Positions 34,927-44,751 are shown, numbered from the stretch's first letter. The stretch: DNA of 64,000 bases from Bryobacterales bacterium F-183 (GCA_016865505.2 AP025252.1:4340001-4404000); one strand, 5' to 3'. The notes: generated from the sequence alone by a model not told the origin. Made by a program: numbers and translations.

Positions 34927-36677
34927 AGAATATCTGGCGATTTCTGGTTCCTTACTACGCGCGGTACAAGAAGCAGCTTGTGCTGGGTTTTGGGTCCTTG
35001 ATCCTGAAGGACGCGTTTCATGTCGCGCAGCCGTTGGTGATCCGGAATGGGATCGATTCGCTGCAAAAATCCTTTGCGATGGAAGGTGTGTTCTGGTTTG
35101 CGGCGACGCTGGTGGCGCTGTCGATCGCCAAGGGCATCTTCCAATATTGGATGCGAGTGATTTTGATTGGCGTGTCGCGCGACATCGAATACGACTTGCG
35201 CAATGACCTCTTCGGGCATTTGACCAAGCTGTCGGCCGGGTTCTTTTCGAAGTACCGCACGGGCGACATCATGGCGAGGTCGACGAATGACCTGAATGCG
35301 GTTCGGATGATGCTGGGTCCTGGGTTGATGTACTGGACGGAGACGGGGTTGACGTTGATCCTGTCGATTGCCGTGATGTCGATTGTCGATTGGCGGCTGA
35401 CGTTGATGGCACTGATTCCGGCTCCGTTTGTGTCGATTGCGGTGATCTTCTTTGGAAGGCGGATCCACGAGCGGTTCGAGAAGATCCAGGAGATGTTTTC
35501 GTCCATCAGCAGTCGCGTGCAGGAGAATTTGTCCGGTGTGCGGGTGATCCGTGCGTATGTACAGGAGAAGCACGAGATCGAGATGTTTGAGCGGATGAAT
35601 CAGGATTACATCGCGCACAACATCCGGCTGGCGCGGATATCGGGGATGTTCTATCCGCTGCTGCAATCGCTGGTGGGCCTCACGTTTTTGACGGTGTTGC
35701 TGGCGGGCGGCGCGCGGATGCTGGACGGGAAACTGAGCGCAGGGTCCTTTGTGATGTTCAACACCTATATGGGCATGCTGATTTGGCCCATGATCGCAGT
35801 GGGTTGGGTGGTGAACCTGATACAGAGGGGTCGCGCATCGGTGGAGAGGATCCAGCAGTTGTTGCGGGAGGAGCCTGCGATTGCGGCTCCGGCAAAGGCT
35901 GTCGCGATGCCGGCCGAGGGTCCGCGGGGTGAGATCCGGTTTGAGAAAGTGTCGCTGGCATACGGCGATGCGGGGTACGCACTGCAGGATCTGGAGTTGA
36001 CGATTCCGGCAGGGGCGACGGTAGCGCTGGTGGGGCATACGGGCAGCGGGAAGACGTCTGTGATTCAGATGATTCCGCGGATGATGGATCCGACAACCGG
36101 TCGCGTGATGGTGGACGGGGTGGATGTACGCGAGTACGACCCGAAGGAATTGCGGCGTCACATTGCGGTGGTGCCGCAGGAGACGTTTCTGTTCAGCACG
36201 ACCATTGCTGAGAATATCGCGCTCGGTGTGGAGAAAGCGACGGCAGAGGAGATCGCGGCGGCGGCTGAGATTGCGGGCTTGGGTCCGGATATCGCGGGGT
36301 TCCCGCAAGGATTGGATACCAAGGTGGGCGAGCGCGGGTTGACGCTATCGGGCGGGCAGAAGCAGCGTACGGCCATTGCGCGCGCGGTGTTGCGGAATCC
36401 GCGGATTCTGATTCTGGACGACGCACTGTCGGCGGTGGATACGGTGACCGAGGAACGGGTACTGCAGGGGTTGGCCGGCGTGATGCAGGGTCGCACGACG
36501 ATACTGATTTCGCATCGTGTGTCGACGGTACGGAATGCGGACCGGATCTTTGTGTTGCGCGACGGGAAAGTCGCGGAGCAGGGTACTCACGAGGAGTTGC
36601 TGGGGATCGCGAATGGGTATTACGCGGAGTTACACCAGCGTCAGTTGTTGGAGGATGAGTTGGAGACGACTGCCTGA
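34923..36677 (+). CDS. ABC exporter, fused permease-ATPase (MsbA/lipid-A-exporter type)
   Basis: The start is the ATG of the ATGA overlap (MKNIWRFLVPYYARYK); the longer frame upstream is antisense-free but has no ribosome site. Six transmembrane helices in residues 15-310. The nucleotide-binding domain starts at about 335 with Walker A GHTGSGKTS (about 372), Q-loop, signature LSGGQKQR (about 476), Walker B ILILDDALSAVD and the His switch ISHRVSTV. 584 aa half-transporter acting as a homodimer. It could export a lipid, lipopeptide or drug. Confidence 0.92.
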   Translation: MKNIWRFLVPYYARYKKQLVLGFGSLILKDAFHVAQPLVIRNGIDSLQKSFAMEGVFWFAATLVALSIAKGIFQYWMRVILIGVSRDIEYDLRNDLFGHLTKLSAGFFSKYRTGDIMARSTNDLNAVRMMLGPGLMYWTETGLTLILSIAVMSIVDWRLTLMALIPAPFVSIAVIFFGRRIHERFEKIQEMFSSISSRVQENLSGVRVIRAYVQEKHEIEMFERMNQDYIAHNIRLARISGMFYPLLQSLVGLTFLTVLLAGGARMLDGKLSAGSFVMFNTYMGMLIWPMIAVGWVVNLIQRGRASVERIQQLLREEPAIAAPAKAVAMPAEGPRGEIRFEKVSLAYGDAGYALQDLELTIPAGATVALVGHTGSGKTSVIQMIPRMMDPTTGRVMVDGVDVREYDPKELRRHIAVVPQETFLFSTTIAENIALGVEKATAEEIAAAAEIAGLGPDIAGFPQGLDTKVGERGLTLSGGQKQRTAIARAVLRNPRILILDDALSAVDTVTEERVLQGLAGVMQGRTTILISHRVSTVRNADRIFVLRDGKVAEQGTHEELLGIANGYYAELHQRQLLEDELETTA

Positions 36678-36690
36678 GGAAGTGTTGCCA

Positions 36691-36740
36691 CAGGGCGGAC
36701 AGATCTCAAGCCCGCTGAGGTGGGAGTGAGGTCCGCCCTG
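36691..36740. terminator. Inverted repeat between convergent genes, likely bidirectional terminator
   Basis: CAGGGCGGAC (36691-36700) is perfectly complementary to GTCCGCCCTG (36731-36740), with a 30-base loop. It sits between the ABC exporter stop and the convergent small basic protein. No T-tract on either side, so its activity is uncertain. Confidence 0.4.
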
Positions 36741-36764
36741 CACGTGTACTGCAGTTGGTTTCGC

Positions 36765-37034
36765 CTAGCTTGCCGATTTCTTCGATGCGGCGGCTTTTTT
36801 AGCAGCTCCTTTTTTGCGATTGGCCCAATACGCTCGCATACGTTCGGCCTGAGCCGCGCGCTGTTCGGGGGTACGGACAATCTGCCGTTTGGTTCCAGTA
36901 GTTCCGCGGGCGCCCGTTGCTGAGGCGGTGCCTTTGGATGCAGCACCGGGGCTCCGACCCTGTAGTGCTGCGATGGCTTGATTCAGCCTATCCCGTTCTG
37001 CGATGAGCAGATTCAGGATTTGATTCGTATCCAT
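36765..37034 (-). CDS. Small basic protein with coiled N-terminus and Lys/Ala-rich tail
   Basis: 89 aa. Residues 1-25 form an amphipathic helix (MDTNQILNLLIAERDRLNQAIAALQG). Then comes a Gly/Ser/Thr-rich linker, TPEQRAAQAERMRAYWANRKK, and an Ala/Lys tail like histone-H1 or nucleoid-associated proteins. Common in Acidobacteria as a short protein of unknown function; DNA or RNA binding is a reasonable guess from charge. Confidence 0.6.
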   Translation of the reverse strand: MDTNQILNLLIAERDRLNQAIAALQGRSPGAASKGTASATGARGTTGTKRQIVRTPEQRAAQAERMRAYWANRKKGAAKKAAASKKSAS

Positions 37035-37156
37035 GGGAATCAGCTTATCACGTAGTGTTAGGCAGGTCGTTTAATAAGTTCATACCTAATGTATAAGCAC
37101 CGCTTCCTATAGCGGATTGCGGCACTTTCAGAGCTTTGCTGGTGTCTGAAGCCTTT

Positions 37157-38188
37157 ATGCAGCGCCTCTGGCCATTCATGTGCCTGATTGCTGTGGTTAC
37201 AGCCATCGAGACGCGGGTCGCGTTAGACACGTGGCGGGGACACCAAGAGTACCTGTATCGCCCCTTTGTGCTGCGAGCGGGTACGAATGAGATTGTTTGG
37301 CACCATTTCGTGGAGGACCTGCGAGTGGGTGACCGGCTGCTTGCCTTAGAGGGACGTCCATTTACGGGGATGGCGCAGTTGGAGCAATGGCGAGTGGCAA
37401 CCTATAGCCGGTGGAATTGGGAGCCTTACATCGTGCCGTCCAACCCGTACAACCAGTATCCTGACGTTCCTTGGGTGACGGTACGACGGGCCGACGGACG
37501 GGTTCAGGATGTCGAGACTGGTCATGCGCACTGCACGTGTGGGGCGTTTGGACCTCGCGAAGTGGCGCTCTACCTGATTCTGCCTCGGTTGTTTTGTCTG
37601 GCGGTGGGGATGCTTGGTGCGGCGGCGTTGTTGGCGTTGCCCGAGTCGCGGCGGAACGCAGGGGTGGTGTTTGCTGTGTGCCTAAGTTTGGCAATGCTGT
37701 CGCTCGACTTTGCTTGGACCGACGCCTTCACGCAGGCTGCGGATGTCCGGCAGTGGCCCGAAGCGTGGATGCGGGTACCGGCGCTGGTGATTCGGACGTT
37801 CTTTGGGGCGTCCTGGGCTGGTTGGTTGGCGGTCATGACCGGAGGCCGGTGGCGCTGGTGGTTCGCGACGCCGGTGTTTACGCTGGCTACTGTGGCTTCG
37901 CTTTGCGAGGTCGGATGGTCGGAGAACTACAAGGTTCTGGGGTTTTATTGGTCGGTGCCCCGGGTCTTGTCGTTCTGGGTTCCTGCCTTGTTGGGAGGGT
38001 ACGCGCTTTGGAGGCGTACGGCGAGGTCTGTCATGGTGGCGGTGTGTGGTCTACCGTTCGCGCTGTTTCCGTTGGCTCCGGAATACTGGTTCCGGCTGCC
38101 GACGCTTTGGGTGGTGTTGGTCCCGCAGTGTTTGGCGGCGGTGGTCGTACTTGGGTGGGGGTTGTACGTCGTCAGAGAACCGGGGTAG
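37157..38188 (+). CDS. Polytopic membrane protein with PDZ-like loop, probably lacking its output domain
   Basis: ATG at 37157 (MQRLWPFMCLI) preferred over the TTG at 37136. After a first membrane helix there is an extracytoplasmic PDZ-like segment (DLRVGDRLLALEGRPFTGMAQLEQW), a Cys-containing HCTCG motif, and then about seven membrane helices from residue 135 to the end. This order resembles the sensor half of acidobacterial membrane-bound SpoIIE-type phosphatases or kinases, but no catalytic domain follows. The stop codon TAG is formed by the first unit of the repeat array that starts here, so the 3' end may have been lost. Confidence 0.5.
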   Translation: MQRLWPFMCLIAVVTAIETRVALDTWRGHQEYLYRPFVLRAGTNEIVWHHFVEDLRVGDRLLALEGRPFTGMAQLEQWRVATYSRWNWEPYIVPSNPYNQYPDVPWVTVRRADGRVQDVETGHAHCTCGAFGPREVALYLILPRLFCLAVGMLGAAALLALPESRRNAGVVFAVCLSLAMLSLDFAWTDAFTQAADVRQWPEAWMRVPALVIRTFFGASWAGWLAVMTGGRWRWWFATPVFTLATVASLCEVGWSENYKVLGFYWSVPRVLSFWVPALLGGYALWRRTARSVMVAVCGLPFALFPLAPEYWFRLPTLWVVLVPQCLAAVVVLGWGLYVVREPG

Positions 38189-38650
38189 GAGTTAGGGGTA
38201 GCGTGAGTCTCCGGAAAACTTTAGGTGTGCCTGGTACCGTGACAGGCACCCACAGGAGTGGGGCGTAGGAGTTGGGGGTATTGTGGGTCTCCGGAAAGCT
38301 TTAGGTGTGCCTGGCACCGTGACAGGCACCCACCGGGCGGGAGGGCTAGGAGTTTGGGATATCGCGGGTCTCCGGAAAACTTGAGGTGTGCCTGGCACCG
38401 TGACAGGCACCCACGGGCGGGAGGGCTAGGAGTTTGGGATATCGCGGGTCTCCGGAAAACTTGAGGTGTGCCTGGCACCGTGACAGGCACCCACAGGAGG
38501 GGGGCGTAGGAGTTTGGGGTATGCGGGTCTCCTGAAAACTTGAGGTGTGCCTGGCACCGTGACAGGCACCCACAGGAGGAGGGCGTAGGAGTTGGGGGTA
38601 TTGTGCGTCTCAGGAAAGCTTTGGGTTAGCCCGGCGCCGATTCGGGATTT
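38186..38650 (+). repeat. Tandem array of about 80-bp units, five and a half copies
   Basis: Units begin TAGGAGTT and contain GTCTCCGGAAA, then GTGCCTGG...CAGGCACCCAC, an imperfect inverted repeat. The GTGCCTGG core starts at 38227, 38307, 38388, 38468 and 38547, a period of 79-81. A sixth degenerate copy ends at about 38650. The unit has no spacers and no coding capacity. Between the upstream gene and rimP (554 bases) there is only this array and the rimP leader. A related element lies at 54.03-54.12 kb. Confidence 0.85.
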
Positions 38651-38710
38651 GTGGGAGTGTGCTACCGGAAATTTGGCGATTGGCCTATACTGAAAGTGTC
38701 GAATGGATGA

Positions 38711-38733
38711 AGTGGGCGAGAGCCCACTTTTTT
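38711..38733 (+). promoter_or_regulatory. Terminator-like leader hairpin upstream of rimP
   Basis: AGTGGGC (38711-38717) and GCCCACT (38722-38728) with GAGA loop, then T28-T33. It ends 9 bases before the rimP ATG. A TATACT -10 candidate is at 38686-38691, so the hairpin is in the 5'UTR. Such GTGGGC...GCCCAC leaders with T-tract precede rimP-nusA in many bacteria and fit attenuation of the operon; a role in NusA autocontrol is inference. Confidence 0.6.
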
Positions 38734-38742
38734 ATTGGTCGC

Positions 38743-39261
38743 ATGGCAGGAAATCGAGAAGCCATTATCGAGAAAGTGACCGGGATCGCCGAACGCGTTA
38801 CGGCTTTGCTTGGACTTGAGGTCCAAAATGTCGAACTCGCGGGCGGCGGGCGGAACCGTGTCCTGCGTGTGTTCGTGGACCGGCCCCCGGCCCCTGGACA
38901 GACCGTACCCGTCGATGAACCGTTTGGCGTCACATTAGATGACTGCCAGAATGTGTCCGACAAGCTGAGCGAAATACTGGACGCCGATCCGGAAATCATT
39001 CCGGGCGAGGGGTACCAGTTGGAGGTCAGCTCGCCTGGCGTCGAACGGAAGCTCTTAAAGCCGCGTGATTTTCAGCGGTTTCAAGGGCATAAGGTCAAAA
39101 TCCGGCTTCGAGAACCCATGGATAACCAAACGGTTTGGCGAGGTACGCTGGCGCGATTTGATGGGGATTCGATTCAGCTTGCGGCTTCGGCGCCACTGAA
39201 GAAAGACCTGACCATCGGGCTTTCGCAGATTGAGCGCGCCAACATCGAGTTCCGCTGGTAG
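38743..39261 (+). CDS. rimP: Ribosome maturation factor RimP
   Basis: 30S assembly factor. ATG at 38743 is chosen: the longer frame upstream runs through the leader hairpin. The N-terminal domain ends with VEVSSPGVERKL-like motif QLEVSSPGVERKLLKPRDFQ, typical of the family, then an SH3-like C-terminal domain (GHKVKIRLREPMDNQTVWRGTLARFDGDSIQL). 172 aa. First gene of rimP-nusA-infB-ylxP-rbfA, 80 bases before nusA. Confidence 0.95.
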   Translation: MAGNREAIIEKVTGIAERVTALLGLEVQNVELAGGGRNRVLRVFVDRPPAPGQTVPVDEPFGVTLDDCQNVSDKLSEILDADPEIIPGEGYQLEVSSPGVERKLLKPRDFQRFQGHKVKIRLREPMDNQTVWRGTLARFDGDSIQLAASAPLKKDLTIGLSQIERANIEFRW

Positions 39262-39341
39262 CTTCCCCCGGGTGGCTCCGTTCCTTTTTCGTAAGCAACC
39301 AACATCTATTTGAATATTTTTCTCAAGAGAAACGACGAACC

Positions 39342-40763
39342 ATGATTTCCCAACTCATCGAAAACCTGAGCCGCGAAAAGAGCATCGATCCGCAGATTGT
39401 GCTGGATGCCGTCAAGGACGCCATGATCGTGGCGGCGCGGAAGCAGTTTAAAGGCAATGAGGACCTGATCGCCGAGTTCGACGATAAAGAAGGTTTCCAG
39501 CTTTTTGCGGTGCGCAAGGTTGTCGATGCGGTGGCTGACCGGGATCGCGAGATTACGGTTTTGGAGGCCCGGCGGATTTCGCCCGACGTCGAGGTTGGCG
39601 GGGAAGTTCGCATTGCCAAGAAAACCGACGGGTTGGGACGCATTGCCGCCCAGACGGCCAAGCAGGTGATCCTGCAAAAGGTCCGCGAGGCGGAGCGGGA
39701 AACGATCCATTCTGAGTTTTCGGGACGCGTGGGCGAGCTGGTGAACTGCTCGATTAAGAGGATTGAGGGCCAGGATATGGTTGTCGATCTAGGAAAAACG
39801 GAAGCCCGGTTACCTAAGAAAGAGCAATCACGTCTTGAATCGTACTCGGTGGGCGATCGCATTCGCTGCGTGATCAAGTCGGTGGAGAAGACCGGCAAGA
39901 ACGCGGGTGTCATCGTGTCGCGCGGCGCTCCCGAGCTGGTGATGCGTTTGTTCGAGCAGGAAGTGCCGGAAATTTACGACAACACGGTGCAGATTAAGGG
40001 TTGCGCCCGGGAAGCCGGTGAGCGCACCAAGATCGCCGTGTTCAGCCGGGATCGCGATGTGGATTCCGTGGGCGCCTGCGTCGGCATGAAGGGTATGCGC
40101 GTGCAGTCGATTATCCGCGAGTTGCGCGGGGAAAAGATCGACATCATTGAGTTTTCGGACGATCCGGTGGTGTTTGCCACGCATGCGCTGAGCCCGGCGA
40201 AGATTTCGCGCGTGACCGTGTTGAGCGCGCAGGACAAGCATATGGAAGTTATCGTCGACGATACACAACTGTCGTTGGCGATTGGTAAGAAGGGTCAAAA
40301 CGTCCGTCTGGCGGCGAAGCTACTGGGCTGGAAGATTGACATCAAGAGCGAGGAAGAGAAGCGGCAGGAAGTGGAAAGCCAGATGGCCGCTTTGGATCAA
40401 CCGGGTACGCCGGTGTCGGTGCTGATCGACCATGGGTTGACGGAACGGCTGGCGGAGAAGCTGGTGGCGGCGGGACACACGACCGTTGAGCCGCTGGCGA
40501 ACATGACCCGGGAGGAAATTGAAGCGATACCCGGGGTCGGGACCGAGTTGTCCGATGATCTGATCATCGCTTTGAATGCGTATTATGGCCCGTATGTCGA
40601 GCAACCCGAGGTGGCTGAGTATGTTACGGAAGATCAGGAGATGGTGGCCGAAGGGGCACCGGATGAGCTTGCCGTGCAGCCTGTAGGGCCGGTCGAAGAC
40701 GGGGAATTTGCTGCAAACACTACAGGTTCCGCCGATGAATCTGATACTATGACTGAGAAGTAG
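39342..40763 (+). CDS. nusA: Transcription termination/antitermination factor NusA
   Basis: N-terminal RNA-polymerase-binding domain (residues 1-125), S1 domain (about 130-200, GRVGELVNCSIKRIEG), and two KH domains (about 205-345, with GMKGMRVQSIIRELRGEKIDIIEF and the GKKGQNVRLAAKLLGW motif). A C-terminal helix-hairpin-helix segment (TREEIEAIPGVGTEL) and an acidic tail follow. 473 aa is on the long side of normal because of the tail. Co-transcribed with rimP and infB; affects pausing, termination and antitermination. Confidence 0.97.
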   Translation: MISQLIENLSREKSIDPQIVLDAVKDAMIVAARKQFKGNEDLIAEFDDKEGFQLFAVRKVVDAVADRDREITVLEARRISPDVEVGGEVRIAKKTDGLGRIAAQTAKQVILQKVREAERETIHSEFSGRVGELVNCSIKRIEGQDMVVDLGKTEARLPKKEQSRLESYSVGDRIRCVIKSVEKTGKNAGVIVSRGAPELVMRLFEQEVPEIYDNTVQIKGCAREAGERTKIAVFSRDRDVDSVGACVGMKGMRVQSIIRELRGEKIDIIEFSDDPVVFATHALSPAKISRVTVLSAQDKHMEVIVDDTQLSLAIGKKGQNVRLAAKLLGWKIDIKSEEEKRQEVESQMAALDQPGTPVSVLIDHGLTERLAEKLVAAGHTTVEPLANMTREEIEAIPGVGTELSDDLIIALNAYYGPYVEQPEVAEYVTEDQEMVAEGAPDELAVQPVGPVEDGEFAANTTGSADESDTMTEK

Positions 40764-40840
40764 CCGCCCCCGGAGTAATCCGTAGCAACAGTCGGCACGG
40801 GCGCTAGGAGAGGTACAACAAGCGGTTTATCCGCTGCGTT

Positions 40841-43800
40841 ATGAAGATCCGAATCAACGAGTTGGCGCGAGAACTGGAAGTTAAGCCGGGCAGGATTATC
40901 GATCTACTACCCGAACTGGGGGTAGAGAGCGCTCGGAAAACGCACTCCAGCTCGCTCGACGACGACGTTGCCAACGCGATCCGGAAGCGATTGGGATTTG
41001 AGCCTGTTACGACGGTTCCCAGCTTTGGGGGATCGGGCGGCACGGGTTCTGGCGAAGCCTCGCCTTCCGCCGAAAGCTACTCCGGCCCGACTGTTAGCAG
41101 TTCCGGCGCTTCTGCGCCTGTGGTACCGTCCGCCTCGCCAGTCGCAAAAGCGGCGGATGCGCCCGCGGCAGCTCCCGCAGGTCCGGCTACAGCAGCAACG
41201 GCAAGTGAGGGCGATGGGGCTCCGCCTCCTGCATTTGGAAGCCGCCCGCTCCGTCCACCAATTCTAGGTGGGGGCGGGCCTTTGCGCCCGATGGTTGGTG
41301 CTCCGCCACCTCCACCACCACCTCCTCCGCCGCCAACGCCGACGACGGCTACTCCGGCAGCAGCGGCAACGCCTGCCGGACCTGCGCCCAGCGCGCCGAC
41401 GGCTCCGACTGTTCCGGCTCCCGTAGCGACTCCCGCTGCGCCTGCTGCTCCCGCGGCCAATGCGACTCCGGCTACTCCGGCAGCACCTGCTGTTCCGGCT
41501 CGTCCGGCAGTGCCGCAGGCTCCGGTGGCTCCGCGCCCCGGCGGTACTGTGATTGCGGCGCGGCCGGTGCCGACCGCGACGCAACCTGGACAGATTCTTT
41601 CCGGCCCCCGGCAACCGCTGCCTGCGGATGTCGCGCGTGGTCCGGTGATTCCTGGCGCGCCTCGTCCGCCAGTGGTACCGCAGCGTCCTGCTATGCGTCC
41701 GGCTGGTCCTGGTGCGGCTTCCCCGCAAGGTCCGCGGCCGCCGATGCCGCAGGGACCCCGTCACCCGATGCAACCTTCACAAGCTTCGCAGCAGCCTGGT
41801 GCGCAGGGTGGAGGCGAGGGTGGTCAGCGTCCGCTTGCCGGGCAGCCACAGGCTCGTCCGGTGGTGCCCCCGCGTCCTGAAATTCTAGAACGCCTGCGTC
41901 AACAGCAGGCCCGTCAAAATCCGGCACAGCCGATGCCTGGCGCTCCGCGCCCGGGCGCTCCTACACCGAGGCCGCAAGGTCCTGGACAGCCGGGGGCGTT
42001 TCGTGGACCTCTGCGTCCCGGCCAAGGCGGACCGGGTGGTCCCGGCCGTCCGGGTGGTCCTTTCCCGGGTGCTCCGGGCCAGGGTCCCGGTGGTCCCGGT
42101 GGATTGCGGCGTGGTCCGCGAGGTCCGCATCCGACGGCATTGCGTCCGGAAGCAGCGAGTCCTGTTCCCACAGTGGAACAGGGACGCCGGCATCAGACCA
42201 AGCCGCAGAACAAACAGCATCATCGCCCGGCGGAACCCGAAGAGGGTCGTTTCCGTGGCGGTCCGCGCCGGCAGGAAATGTCGGTGCAGGCCGTCAACAA
42301 AGACATTGTCATCTCGGAAGGCATCACGGTTAAAGAGCTTGCCGAGAAGATGGGTGTCAAGGGCGTCGACGTCATCAAGAAGCTGGTGCAAAAGAAGATT
42401 TTTGCCACCATCAACCAGACGCTCGATGTGAAGCTGGCCGAAGACATTGCGATGGACTTTGGAGCGTTGGCCGCACAGGTCAGCTACGAAGAAGAAACCA
42501 CGCAGGACATTGAGATGACCGAGGTTGAGGCGGATCGCGAGAAGCGGCCGCCGGTGGTGACCATCATGGGCCACGTCGACCACGGTAAGACATCGCTGCT
42601 GGACGCGATCCGGTTGACCAACGTCGCCGCTCGCGAAGCTGGTGGCATTACGCAGCACATCGGTGCGTACCGCATCGAGCACAACGGGCACAAGATCGCG
42701 TTTATCGATACTCCTGGCCACCAGGCGTTTACGCGGATGCGTGCTCGCGGTGCGAAGGTAACCGACGTTGTGATTCTGGTGGTGGCGGCGGACGACGGCG
42801 TGATGCCGCAGACGCTGGAAGCCATCGATCACGCAAAGGCGGCGAAGGTTCCGATTATTGTCGCCATCAACAAGGTGGACAAGCCGGACGCCAATATCGA
42901 CCGGATCAAGCAGCAGTTGAACGACCGTGGCTTGCTGGCGGAAGACTGGGGCGGCGACGTCGTGATGGTTCCGGTGTCGGCCAAGACCAAGCAAGGTCTG
43001 GACCTGTTGCTGGAAATGATCATCCTGGTGACGGACATCCTGAATCTGCGTGCGAATCCGAGCCGGCCCGGTATGGGTTCGGTGCTCGAAGCGCACCTCG
43101 ATAAGGGCCGTGGTCCGGTGGCGACGGTGCTGGTTCGCAATGGTTCGCTCAACGTGGGCGACTTCTTCATCTGCGGTTCTGTGTTCGGCAGAATCCGTGC
43201 GATGTTCGACGACATGGGCGCGCCCATTCGTACGGCGGACCCGTCGCAGCCTGTTGAGGTTGTGGGTCTCGAATCGCTGCCCGAAGTTGGCGACTCGCTG
43301 CAGGTTGTGACCGATACGTCGAAGGCGAAGCAGATCGTTATGTTCCGCGAGTCCAAAGCTCGTGAAACGGCGATGTCGAAGACGAATCGCGTGACGCTCG
43401 AAAGCTTGTCGCAGCACTTCAAAGACGGCGATATGAAGGAACTCAATATCATCGTCAAGGCAGACGTGGGCGGTACGGCAGAAGTGCTGTCCGACACGTT
43501 GCAGAAGCTGTCGAACGAGAAGGTTCGTTTGCGTGTGCTGCGTGCGGCGGTCGGTGCGATCACCGAATCGGACGTGCTGCTGGCGACGACCTCGAACGCG
43601 ATTGTGGTGGGCTTCAACGTCCGCCCGGATCGTGGAGCGACGGCGCTCGCCGAACAGGAAAAGGTGGACATCCGCCTGCACACGATCATTTACAACCTGA
43701 CGGACGAGATCAAGCGCGCCATGACGGGCATGCTGGAGCCGGTGTTCAAGGAAACCTACCAGGGACGTGCGGAAGTTCGCGATACGTTCCGCATTACCAA

Positions 43801-44053
43801 GGTGGGTACGGTTGCCGGTTGCTATGTCCAGGATGGGTTTATCAAGCGTGATAGCGAAATCCGCCTGCTGCGCGACAACATCGTGGTCCATACGGGCAAG
43901 GTGGACGCATTGAAGCGCTTCAAGAACGATGCGTCGGAAGTGAAGTCCGGGTTTGAGTGCGGTATTTCGATTGTGGGATACAACGACATCAAGCCTGGCG
44001 ACGTGATCGAAGCCTTTGTAACGGAGAAAGTCGCCGCGGAGGCGATCGTATAG
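40841..44053 (+). CDS. infB: Translation initiation factor IF-2 with an unusually long Pro/Ala/Gly-rich linker
   Basis: Brings fMet-tRNA to the 30S subunit in a GTP-dependent way. Residues 1-60 are the winged IF2-N motif ([23 protein letters not shown]). Residues about 62-480 are low-complexity P/A/G/T with runs of PPPPP. A second IF2-N motif is at about 490 ([19 protein letters not shown]). The G domain begins at about 569 with GHVDHGKTS, then DTPGHQAF and NKVD; domains II-IV follow to 1070. No ylxR or ribosomal L7Ae gene between nusA and infB, as is frequent elsewhere. Confidence 0.97.
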   Translation: MKIRINELARELEVKPGRIIDLLPELGVESARKTHSSSLDDDVANAIRKRLGFEPVTTVPSFGGSGGTGSGEASPSAESYSGPTVSSSGASAPVVPSASPVAKAADAPAAAPAGPATAATASEGDGAPPPAFGSRPLRPPILGGGGPLRPMVGAPPPPPPPPPPPTPTTATPAAAATPAGPAPSAPTAPTVPAPVATPAAPAAPAANATPATPAAPAVPARPAVPQAPVAPRPGGTVIAARPVPTATQPGQILSGPRQPLPADVARGPVIPGAPRPPVVPQRPAMRPAGPGAASPQGPRPPMPQGPRHPMQPSQASQQPGAQGGGEGGQRPLAGQPQARPVVPPRPEILERLRQQQARQNPAQPMPGAPRPGAPTPRPQGPGQPGAFRGPLRPGQGGPGGPGRPGGPFPGAPGQGPGGPGGLRRGPRGPHPTALRPEAASPVPTVEQGRRHQTKPQNKQHHRPAEPEEGRFRGGPRRQEMSVQAVNKDIVISEGITVKELAEKMGVKGVDVIKKLVQKKIFATINQTLDVKLAEDIAMDFGALAAQVSYEEETTQDIEMTEVEADREKRPPVVTIMGHVDHGKTSLLDAIRLTNVAAREAGGITQHIGAYRIEHNGHKIAFIDTPGHQAFTRMRARGAKVTDVVILVVAADDGVMPQTLEAIDHAKAAKVPIIVAINKVDKPDANIDRIKQQLNDRGLLAEDWGGDVVMVPVSAKTKQGLDLLLEMIILVTDILNLRANPSRPGMGSVLEAHLDKGRGPVATVLVRNGSLNVGDFFICGSVFGRIRAMFDDMGAPIRTADPSQPVEVVGLESLPEVGDSLQVVTDTSKAKQIVMFRESKARETAMSKTNRVTLESLSQHFKDGDMKELNIIVKADVGGTAEVLSDTLQKLSNEKVRLRVLRAAVGAITESDVLLATTSNAIVVGFNVRPDRGATALAEQEKVDIRLHTIIYNLTDEIKRAMTGMLEPVFKETYQGRAEVRDTFRITKVGTVAGCYVQDGFIKRDSEIRLLRDNIVVHTGKVDALKRFKNDASEVKSGFECGISIVGYNDIKPGDVIEAFVTEKVAAEAIV

Positions 44054-44067
44054 ACGGATAGCTGCTT

Positions 44068-44361
44068 ATGAGCGTGCCGCCGGTTGGAGCTTTGACTCTG
44101 GATATCGAGGTCGAAGGTTCGTGTTCGCTCAAGGATAAGCGGAATGTGGTGCGCAGCCTGAAAGACCGGCTGCGCCGCAAGTTCAACGTTTCTGTGGCCG
44201 AGATCGGCGGCCATGGAAGCTGGAATCGGGCTGTCGTGGCCGCGGTTGCCGTGTCGAACGACCGCGAGTACGCCGAGCAGTTGCTGCAAGCCGTAGAGCG
44301 GGAGGCCGAGGCGATCCTAGGTGGAGCGCTGACGGGGTCCGGCGTCGAATGGTTGAGTTAG
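44068..44361 (+). CDS. ylxP: DUF503 protein, YlxP-like
   Basis: 97 aa, short beta-alpha-beta protein. GALTLDIEVEGSCSLKDKRNVVRSLKDRLRRKFNVSVAEIGG matches the DUF503 core (SLKxKR...). Often encoded between infB and rbfA, where it is suspected to aid ribosome maturation. Starts 14 bases after infB and ends 12 bases before rbfA. Confidence 0.9.
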   Translation: MSVPPVGALTLDIEVEGSCSLKDKRNVVRSLKDRLRRKFNVSVAEIGGHGSWNRAVVAAVAVSNDREYAEQLLQAVEREAEAILGGALTGSGVEWLS

Positions 44362-44373
44362 TAGAAGGAAGGC

Positions 44374-44751
44374 ATGGAAGGACACCGGGCACAGCGGGTC
44401 ATCGAAGCCCTGCGTGAGGAACTCGACGAGTTGATTGGCTATGAGATGGCCGATCCACGCGTGGAGGGGGTGTCCGTTACCGAAGTCATTCTGAGTCCCG
44501 ACAGCAAGAAGGCTGTGGTCCGGGTGGCGGTTCCTGGTAACGACGAGAAGAAGCATCGCGAGGCCGTCGAGGCGCTCGATCACGCCAAATCCTTTCTGAA
44601 GAGTGAACTGCTGCACCGGTTGCAGATGTTCCGGGTTCCCGAATTTAAGTTTGAAACCGATTTGAATGCCGCGACCGGCGGCAAGGTGGACTTTTTGCTG
44701 CGCCGCATCAAGCGCGGACGTCCACGCGATGGCGAGCAGTCCGCATCATGA
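44374..44751 (+). CDS. rbfA: Ribosome-binding factor A
   Basis: KH-type fold 30S maturation factor. RAQRVIEALREELDELIGYEMADPRVEGVSVTEVILSPDSKKAVVRVAV, then ELLHRLQMFRVPEFKFETD is the family signature. 125 aa. AAGGAAGGC lies just upstream of the ATG. It overlaps apbE by 4 bases, so apbE is read from the same mRNA. Confidence 0.95.
   Translation: MEGHRAQRVIEALREELDELIGYEMADPRVEGVSVTEVILSPDSKKAVVRVAVPGNDEKKHREAVEALDHAKSFLKSELLHRLQMFRVPEFKFETDLNAATGGKVDFLLRRIKRGRPRDGEQSAS

Noticed and set aside
34827-36308. 493-residue minus-strand open frame
   Set aside because: Antisense of the ABC exporter, whose Walker and signature motifs are all on the plus strand.
38186-38650. CRISPR array
   Set aside because: The 80-bp units are continuous, near-identical, and have no unique spacers or cas genes nearby.
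41885-43891. 668-residue minus-strand open frame
   Set aside because: Antisense of infB, with Arg/His-rich composition typical of shadow frames and no domain.
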